This document shows positions 59,104-64,000 of a DNA stretch of 64,000 nucleotides, one piece after another. The position numbers were made by a program, and so were the translations under genes. The stretch is from NCBI RefSeq assembly GCF_024172125.1, contig NZ_JAMZEA010000016.1, forward strand, positions 124,001 to 188,000. The letters run 5' to 3'. The DNA comes from Actinomadura rupiterrae. Lineage in GTDB: Bacteria > Actinomycetota > Actinomycetes > Streptosporangiales > Streptosporangiaceae. Position 1 is the stretch's first letter, and each line of letters opens with the position of its first letter. The notes beneath the pieces are model-generated. The model was not told where the DNA came from and ran no database searches. It saw only the letters and a list, made by a program, of their open reading frames with translations.

Positions 59104-59169
59104 GCCAACAACTGTTGGCAAATCCCGGTTCGTTTGCCACCATGTGTTGGCAAACATGCATTGGCAAAC
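59104..59169. promoter_or_regulatory. TetR operators with repeated TTGGCAAAC half-sites
   Basis: GCCAACA-AC-TGTTGGC (59104-59119) is a compact dyad. GTTTGCCA and TGGCAAAC (59132-59155) form a second dyad with an 8-base spacer. A further TTGGCAAAC lies at 59161-59169. All sit in the divergent promoter between the TetR gene and the monooxygenase gene. Confidence 0.8.
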
Positions 59170-59182
59170 TTGGGAGACCCCC

Positions 59183-60343
59183 ATGAACGCTCTTCCCGCC
59201 ACCGCCGACGTGCTCGTCGCCGGAGCAGGCCCCGCCGGGCTCGCGCTGACCGCCACGCTCCGCGCGAAGGGGGTGGACGCCGTCCTGGTCGACCGCCTCG
59301 CGGAGGGCCAGAACACCTCGCGCGCCGCCGTCGTGCACGCCAAGACGCTGGAGGTGCTGCGCGAGCTGAAGGTCACCGACGATCTGGTCTCGCGCGGCGT
59401 CATCGCACCCCGGTTCACCGTGCGCGAGCGGGACCGCGTGCTGCTGACCATCGACTTCGACGACCTGCCGACCGACTTCCCGTACGCGCTGATGGTCCCG
59501 CAGAACATCACCGAGGAGCTGCTGCTCGCCCGCCTGGAGGCGCTCGGCGGCTCCGTCCTGCGCCCGCACGAGCTGACCTCGCTGCGCCAGGACGCGGACG
59601 GCGTCACCGGCGTCCTCGCGGACGGCCACGAGATCCGCGCGAAGTACGCGGTCGGCGCGGACGGCATGCACAGCCGGGTCCGGGAGGAGCTCGGCATCCC
59701 GTTCGAGGGCGACACCTACGCCGAGTCGTTCATCCTCGCCGACGTCCGGCTCGACTGGGACATCTCGCACCACGAGGTGATGCTGTACTTCTCCCGCGAG
59801 GGCGTCACGGTCGTCGCGCCGCTGCCCGACGGGCGGCACCGCATCGTCGCCACCGTCGCCGAGGCCCCCGAGCACCCGACCGTCGAGGACGTCCAGGCCC
59901 TGCTCGACACCCGCGGCCCGCGCCGGCACCCGGCCCGCGTGTCCGACATGCTGTGGAGCAGCCGGTTCCGCGTCCACCACCGGCTCGCCGCCCGCTACCG
60001 CGAGGGCCGCGTGTTCCTCGCCGGGGACGCCGCGCACGTGCACAGCCCCGCCGGCGGCCAGGGCATGAACACCGGCATCCAGGACGCCGTGGACCTCGGC
60101 CACCGGCTCGCCGCCGTCCTCGCCGACGGCGCGTCCCCCGACAGCCTGGACGCCTACGAGGCCACCCGCCGCCCGATCGCCGAGGAGGTCGTCTCGTTCA
60201 CCGACCGGATGACCCGCGTCGCGACCGTCGGCAACCCGGCGCTGCGCGGCGTCCGGAACACCTTCCTGCGCACGCTCGACTGGCTCCCGCCGGTGCACCG
60301 CGCGATGGCGATGCGCATCTCCGAACTCGGCACCACCGACTGA
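59183..60343 (+). CDS. FAD-dependent aromatic monooxygenase
   Basis: A 386-residue protein. VLVAGAGPAGLALTATLRAK is the FAD ADP-binding fold, RAAVVHAKTLEVLRELKVTD the following conserved helix, YAVGADGMHSRVREELGI the DG motif, and VFLAGDAAHVHSPAGGQGMN the GD motif that binds FAD ribityl. This is the PheA/TetX class of flavin hydroxylases. It lacks the C-terminal thioredoxin-like extension of larger members. TetR control with multiple operators suggests induction by its substrate, possibly an aromatic compound or antibiotic. Confidence 0.92.
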   Translation: MNALPATADVLVAGAGPAGLALTATLRAKGVDAVLVDRLAEGQNTSRAAVVHAKTLEVLRELKVTDDLVSRGVIAPRFTVRERDRVLLTIDFDDLPTDFPYALMVPQNITEELLLARLEALGGSVLRPHELTSLRQDADGVTGVLADGHEIRAKYAVGADGMHSRVREELGIPFEGDTYAESFILADVRLDWDISHHEVMLYFSREGVTVVAPLPDGRHRIVATVAEAPEHPTVEDVQALLDTRGPRRHPARVSDMLWSSRFRVHHRLAARYREGRVFLAGDAAHVHSPAGGQGMNTGIQDAVDLGHRLAAVLADGASPDSLDAYEATRRPIAEEVVSFTDRMTRVATVGNPALRGVRNTFLRTLDWLPPVHRAMAMRISELGTTD

Positions 60344-60483
60344 AAACCGCCGGAAACGATCCCGGTTTCGGGGGAATCGGTGGAGTTCGGGGAACCGGTG
60401 GACAGCACCCCGCGGCGCGCCCAGGATGATCAAGCGCGCCGCACGGGGCGGCGCCGCATCGGGGTTCCCACACAGGAGTGTCC

Positions 60484-60948
60484 ATGATCGCTTCCGGCTT
60501 CCGCCGCGCCGCCGTCCTCGGCGGCCTCACCGCCGCGACCGTCGCGGCCTCGATGGGCGTTGCCAGCGCCGACGCCGCCACGGCCAAGCCGGCGCCGGTG
60601 AAGAAGTTCGACGTCTGCTACCCGAAGGCGGCGCACTGCGCGACGGCCAAGCACCTCAAGGTGCGCGCCTACGGGACGGTCCAGTACCGCCCGTCCTACC
60701 CGGCCGGGCACGTCACCGCCTACAACAAGACGGGCAAGACCGCCTACGTGGTCGTGACCATCCGGATGAAGAACGGCGTGAGCCGCACCAAGTACATCCC
60801 GGTCATCAAGCGCATCAACAACGTCGGCTTCTCCTACCCGGCGTCCTCCCGCTTCATCACCAGCATCACGATCAAGGCGTGCACGTCCATCGGCCCGAAG
60901 GCCCCCTGCGGCCTCCCGCAGACCCTCGTCACGCCGAAGCTGGGCTGA
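60484..60948 (+). CDS. Small secreted protein
   Basis: A 154-residue protein from ATG 60484, five bases after AGGAG. A signal peptide is clear: basic FRRA, hydrophobic VLGGLTAATVAASMGV, cleavage near ASADA. The mature part has four cysteines in two pairs (VCYPKAAHCATAK and KACTSIGPKAPCG) that could form disulphides, and Tyr/Lys-rich strands (YNKTGKTAYVVVTIRM). No enzyme motif is present. It probably acts at the cell surface. A hairpin follows its stop. Confidence 0.85.
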   Translation: MIASGFRRAAVLGGLTAATVAASMGVASADAATAKPAPVKKFDVCYPKAAHCATAKHLKVRAYGTVQYRPSYPAGHVTAYNKTGKTAYVVVTIRMKNGVSRTKYIPVIKRINNVGFSYPASSRFITSITIKACTSIGPKAPCGLPQTLVTPKLG

Positions 60949-60954
60949 TCCCCC

Positions 60955-61012
60955 GGAGGGTCCCGTGAGAGGATCTCGCTCCGCATGTCCTCGTCCCCTC
61001 ACGGGACCCTCC
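60955..61012 (+). terminator. Long hairpin between two secreted-protein genes
   Basis: GGAGGGTCCCGTGAG (60955-60969) pairs perfectly with CTCACGGGACCCTCC (60998-61012) around a 28-base loop. It separates the two secreted-protein genes and ends 13 bases before the next start, so it may terminate or attenuate transcription into the second gene. Confidence 0.65.
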
Positions 61013-61025
61013 GCAGGAGCACCTT

Positions 61026-62099
61026 TTGCCCAACCCCCCAAAGGCGGCGCTCGTCGCCGCGGCGGCCGTCGCGGCCGCCGTCGTCGCCCTCCCGACCTCC
61101 GCGAACGCCGCCACCCACGGCTGGCGCGTGACGCAGACCTTCCGCGGAGCGACATCCCTGTCGGTGGGCCCCGTGTCCATCGCGAGCCGCAAGGACGGCT
61201 GGCTCTTCGGGGTCGCGTACCGCATCCACCACGTGCATCCAGCCGATGTTCCCGTCTCCTACCACTGGAACGGCAGCCGCTGGAAGTACGTCGCCATGCC
61301 CAAGAACCTCGACGGGTTCGTGGCCGACGTCTCGATCCGCTCGGCCTCGGACGCCTGGGCGGTGAGCGGGCCGGGCGAAACCGGCGGCGAGGGCCCGAAC
61401 GCCGTACTGCACTGGAACGGGAAGCGCTGGTCGATCGTCAAGCGCGACCTGCCCGGGTTCGCAGACTCGATCAACGCCTTCAGTTCCAAGAACGTGTGGG
61501 TGTTCGGCGCGCCCGGCGCCAACAAGGGCTCTGGAACCTGGCACTACAACGGGCGCTCGTGGAAGCGCGTGAAGACCGGCACCTTCCTCCCCGGACAGAC
61601 GAGCGCCACCTCGTCCACCAACTTGTGGGCGAGGGGCCGCGACAGCGCGCCCGGCAAGGACATGAAGACGGTCGCCCGGTTCGACGGCCGCAAGTGGACG
61701 ATCATGACCCTCGGCGTCCCCGTGTGGTCGCTGAAGGCCGAATCGCCTCAGAGCGTGTGGGCGACAGGCTGCCAGTACGAGGCCAAGCAGCCGAACTCAC
61801 TGCTGCACTGGAACGGGCGTAGCTGGAAGCGCATGGCCGCGCCCGGCGCCAAGTGCCTGGGGGACGTCACGCCGGACGGACAGGGCGGACTCTGGTTCGT
61901 CTCGCAGGATGCCAAGCGCAACAGCGTGCTCGTCCACCGCACCAAGGCGGGCAAGTGGAGCACGGTCCGGGTCCCGGGCTCGAAGGCAGGCGTGTTCGTG
62001 GACGGCCTGGCGCGGGTTCCCGGAACCACGACGATCTGGGGGGCTTCCACCGTCGATCCGGACGGGAAGTCCTTCGGTCAGCTGCTGCGTTACTCCTGA
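61026..62099 (+). CDS. Secreted beta-propeller-like protein with HWNG..W repeats
   Basis: A 357-residue protein from TTG 61026, preceded by AGGAG. The signal peptide is KAALVAAAAVAAAVVALPTS with cleavage near ANAATHG. The mature part has recurring blade motifs: YHWNGSRWKYV, LHWNGKRWSIV, WHYNGRSWKRV, ARFDGRKWTIM, LHWNGRSWKRM and VHRTKAGKWSTV, separated by SxSDAWAV / SSKNVWVFG type turns. About six blades suggest a Kelch-like or related propeller exported to the cell surface. No catalytic residues are apparent; binding of polymer or protein is a guess. Confidence 0.85.
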   Translation: MPNPPKAALVAAAAVAAAVVALPTSANAATHGWRVTQTFRGATSLSVGPVSIASRKDGWLFGVAYRIHHVHPADVPVSYHWNGSRWKYVAMPKNLDGFVADVSIRSASDAWAVSGPGETGGEGPNAVLHWNGKRWSIVKRDLPGFADSINAFSSKNVWVFGAPGANKGSGTWHYNGRSWKRVKTGTFLPGQTSATSSTNLWARGRDSAPGKDMKTVARFDGRKWTIMTLGVPVWSLKAESPQSVWATGCQYEAKQPNSLLHWNGRSWKRMAAPGAKCLGDVTPDGQGGLWFVSQDAKRNSVLVHRTKAGKWSTVRVPGSKAGVFVDGLARVPGTTTIWGASTVDPDGKSFGQLLRYS

Positions 62100-62111
62100 C
62101 GGTTTCGGGCG

Positions 62112-64000
62112 ATGGGGTCTCGGGGGGCTCGGGTTGTCGTCGGGGCGTTGCTGGCCTGTCTTAGTGGGCTTTACGCGCTGACGGCGGTCGGGCATTCCGT
62201 CGTGGTGCTCGTCGTCTCGTGTGTGTTGTGCGCCGGGGTTCTGGGCGTCTGGCTGCGTTCGCTTCGGCGCGGCTGGACGGGCTGGGACCTCGGCGTTCTC
62301 GCTGTCTGCGTCTATGCGGTCGTCGCGCCTGGCTGGGTTTCGGTCGGGCTCGTCGGGATGCTCGGCGGGGCGTTCGTCGTAGCGGGATGGTCCTGGACGG
62401 CCGGAGCCGTCGCGGTGAGTGCGCTCGCCTTGGCGGCGGCGCGTGGCGGATCGGTCGCGCATGTCCTGGACGACGCGCTGACGGCCGTCCTGACCGGAGT
62501 GCTCGTCGTTGGGCTCGCGCGGCTGGTCGCGCGGATCGATGGGCGGGCCGCCGCGCGGATGACGCTGGCGCTGGCCGCCGTCGAAGATGAGCGGTTGCGC
62601 GTTGCGGCCGAGTTGAACGCGGGGCCCGGCAAGGCGCTGGATGCGATCGCCGAAGCCCGTCCGGACGATCTGGAAGCGACGCTGACGACCGCCCGGGACG
62701 CGCTGGGCACGGCGCGGGCGGCGTCCGTTGAGCTGCGGAGCCTGTCGCTCGCGCCGGAGATCGCGGCGGCGAAGGGGTTGCTGGCGTCCGGGGGCATCGA
62801 GGCGGACGTCCGGACCGGGCATACCGAGCCGCTCGGACGCGCAGGCGCGCTGCTCGCGGTCGTCCTGCGGGAGGCGGTGACGGACGTCGTCCGGCGCGGC
62901 ACGGCCCGGCACTGCGAGATCACGACGGCCGAGAAGGACGGCCTGCTCACGCTGCGGGTCGTGAACGACGGTGTCCGAACGTCCGAGCAGGGTGCGGACG
63001 CGCTCGACGGCCTCGAAACCCGGATCGCTGAAGCAGGCGGACGGCTCAAAACCGGCCTGGAGGACGACGGCCGGTTCGCGGTCGAAGCGTCCGTGAAGGT
63101 GCCGGAGGAGAAGCCCGTCGCGGAGGCGACGGCGGAGCGGCGGCTCGCGGTCGGACTGCTGGCGGCGACCGTCCTCGTCCTGAGTGTCAAGGGCGTGCTT
63201 CAGGTTCCGGTGCGCGAGCTGCCGGTCGTGATCCCGTCGCTGCTGGCGATGGGGATCCTGCTGCGCTGGACGCGTCCGCGCGGGCGCTGGTGGGCGGCGC
63301 TGCTGGCCGTCCAGGCGGCGGCGAGCTTCGTGCCGCTGGTCGCGCTGCACGAGCCGTGGGGGACGTTGCCGGGCTTCCTGATCGGCTCGATGTTCGTGCT
63401 GATGCCCGCCAGGGTCGCGACCGCGCTGGCGCTCGCGGTGATCACGGCGACCGGGGCCGCCGTCCGGGGACACGGCATGGTCGTGAACACGCTGGTCAGC
63501 GTGCCGCTCACGGCGCTGGTCGTGTACGGGCTGCTGCGCCTGGCGCGCCTGGCGGACGAGCTGGCGGACGCGGCGGCCGCGCAGGCCCGGGCGGCGGTCG
63601 TCCAGGAACGGCTGCGCGCCGCCCGCGACCTGCACGACCTGCTGGGACACGGCCTCGCCGCCATCCTGATCAAGGGCGAGCTGGCCCGCCGCCTCGCGGC
63701 CCGCGACCAGGACAGGGCGGCAGGCGAGTTCGCCGACATGGTCGCGATGGCCGAGCGGGCGCGCGCCGACATGGCGGCGGTCACCGGAGCCGCGCCGAGG
63801 CTGGAGTTCGGTCCGGAACTCGACTCCGCGCAAGGCGTCCTGGAGGCGGCGGGCATCGAGGTGACCGTCGAGCGCAAGGACGACCCGCCCGAGGACGCCG
63901 AACCGGTCCTGGCGATCGTCCTTCGCGAGGCCGTAACGAACATCCTCCGCCACAGCTCCGCGCAACACGTGGAGATCACGGTCACCAACGACAGCCTGAC
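62112..64000 (+). CDS. Tandem two-module sensor histidine kinase, 3' end outside the window
   Basis: Open from ATG 62112 to the right edge (at least 629 residues). Module one has about four membrane segments, then a dimerisation helix reading DERLRVAAELNAGPGKALDA, where the histidine of HisKA_3 proteins is Asn169, and a degenerate ATPase region (VVLREAVTDVVRRGTARHCE). Module two has a second set of membrane helices and an intact ERLRAARDLHDLLGHGLAAI with His508, then LAIVLREAVTNILRHSSA, the N box of the ATPase. So an inactive kinase half is fused to an active NarL-class kinase half. The cognate regulator probably lies beyond the edge. Confidence 0.85.
   Translation, partial: MGSRGARVVVGALLACLSGLYALTAVGHSVVVLVVSCVLCAGVLGVWLRSLRRGWTGWDLGVLAVCVYAVVAPGWVSVGLVGMLGGAFVVAGWSWTAGAVAVSALALAAARGGSVAHVLDDALTAVLTGVLVVGLARLVARIDGRAAARMTLALAAVEDERLRVAAELNAGPGKALDAIAEARPDDLEATLTTARDALGTARAASVELRSLSLAPEIAAAKGLLASGGIEADVRTGHTEPLGRAGALLAVVLREAVTDVVRRGTARHCEITTAEKDGLLTLRVVNDGVRTSEQGADALDGLETRIAEAGGRLKTGLEDDGRFAVEASVKVPEEKPVAEATAERRLAVGLLAATVLVLSVKGVLQVPVRELPVVIPSLLAMGILLRWTRPRGRWWAALLAVQAAASFVPLVALHEPWGTLPGFLIGSMFVLMPARVATALALAVITATGAAVRGHGMVVNTLVSVPLTALVVYGLLRLARLADELADAAAAQARAAVVQERLRAARDLHDLLGHGLAAILIKGELARRLAARDQDRAAGEFADMVAMAERARADMAAVTGAAPRLEFGPELDSAQGVLEAAGIEVTVERKDDPPEDAEPVLAIVLREAVTNILRHSSAQHVEITVTNDSL

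Noticed and set aside
61797..63968. Minus-strand 723-codon frame opposite the histidine kinase
   Set aside because: It is Arg/Gln/Asp-rich shadow sequence; the plus strand encodes a kinase with membrane helices, an H box and an N box.

Overview
The window is high-GC, uses many GTG and TTG starts, and is full of ATGA/GTGA-coupled genes. It carries XRE regulators with DUF5753 domains, DUF6879 proteins and STAND ATPases. Together these point to a filamentous actinomycete chromosome (Streptosporangiales / Thermomonosporaceae such as Actinomadura, or a relative). Every family call comes from reading translated sequence and motifs; no database search was run.

Region 1 (about 0.7-24 kb) is accessory DNA built around a nucleotide-metabolism cluster. 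Two plus-strand operons each begin with a paralogous small protein ending in a WSWGEPI motif. Operon one holds QueD, QueE, a purine-type phosphoribosyltransferase, a SAM methyltransferase and the remains of a thymidylate-kinase-like gene. Operon two holds a thymidylate-synthase-fold enzyme with the Asn-to-Asp change typical of dCMP/CMP hydroxymethylases, an NDP-kinase-like protein, a spore-photoproduct-lyase-like radical SAM protein, a DEDDh exonuclease and a MazG-type all-alpha NTP pyrophosphohydrolase. The set resembles the phage logic of making a non-canonical base, charging it to a triphosphate and removing the normal nucleotide, but here it sits in a cellular locus under XRE/DUF5753 regulators. 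No queC, folE or dpdA is in the window. A second regulator module (7.7-10.1 kb) lies between the two operons. Downstream are a GNAT gene and a GNAT pseudogene, another XRE-TPR regulator, a four-gene operon of small unknown proteins, a STAND-TPR ATPase and several decayed genes. Three or four of the decayed frames are interrupted by TAG.

Region 2 (about 24.5-28.7 kb) is visibly AT-richer: a XamI-like restriction-modification set with one N6-adenine methyltransferase and two tandem paralogous nucleases, one lacking the catalytic lysine, followed by an EVE-domain protein.

Region 3 (about 29.8-49.9 kb) is a defence island: an unknown 445-residue protein, a zinc-ribbon coiled-coil protein, a single-chain type IIG-like nuclease-methyltransferase and a complete type II Wadjet operon (jetABCD). 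Wadjet is bracketed by two copies of a convergent gene pair of unknown function whose 3' ends overlap by 68 bp in both copies. A repeated element, CTCGGACACCAACTCCCATA followed by a terminator hairpin, occurs at both ends of a roughly 16 kb segment.

Region 4 (about 49.9-64 kb) looks like ordinary chromosome: an alpha/beta hydrolase, a small STAND ATPase, an MMPL transporter, a LuxR-type response regulator, an epoxide hydrolase with a divergent WYL regulator, an FAD oxidoreductase, a TetR regulator divergent from an FAD monooxygenase with clear operators, two secreted proteins, and a tandem histidine kinase running off the right edge.
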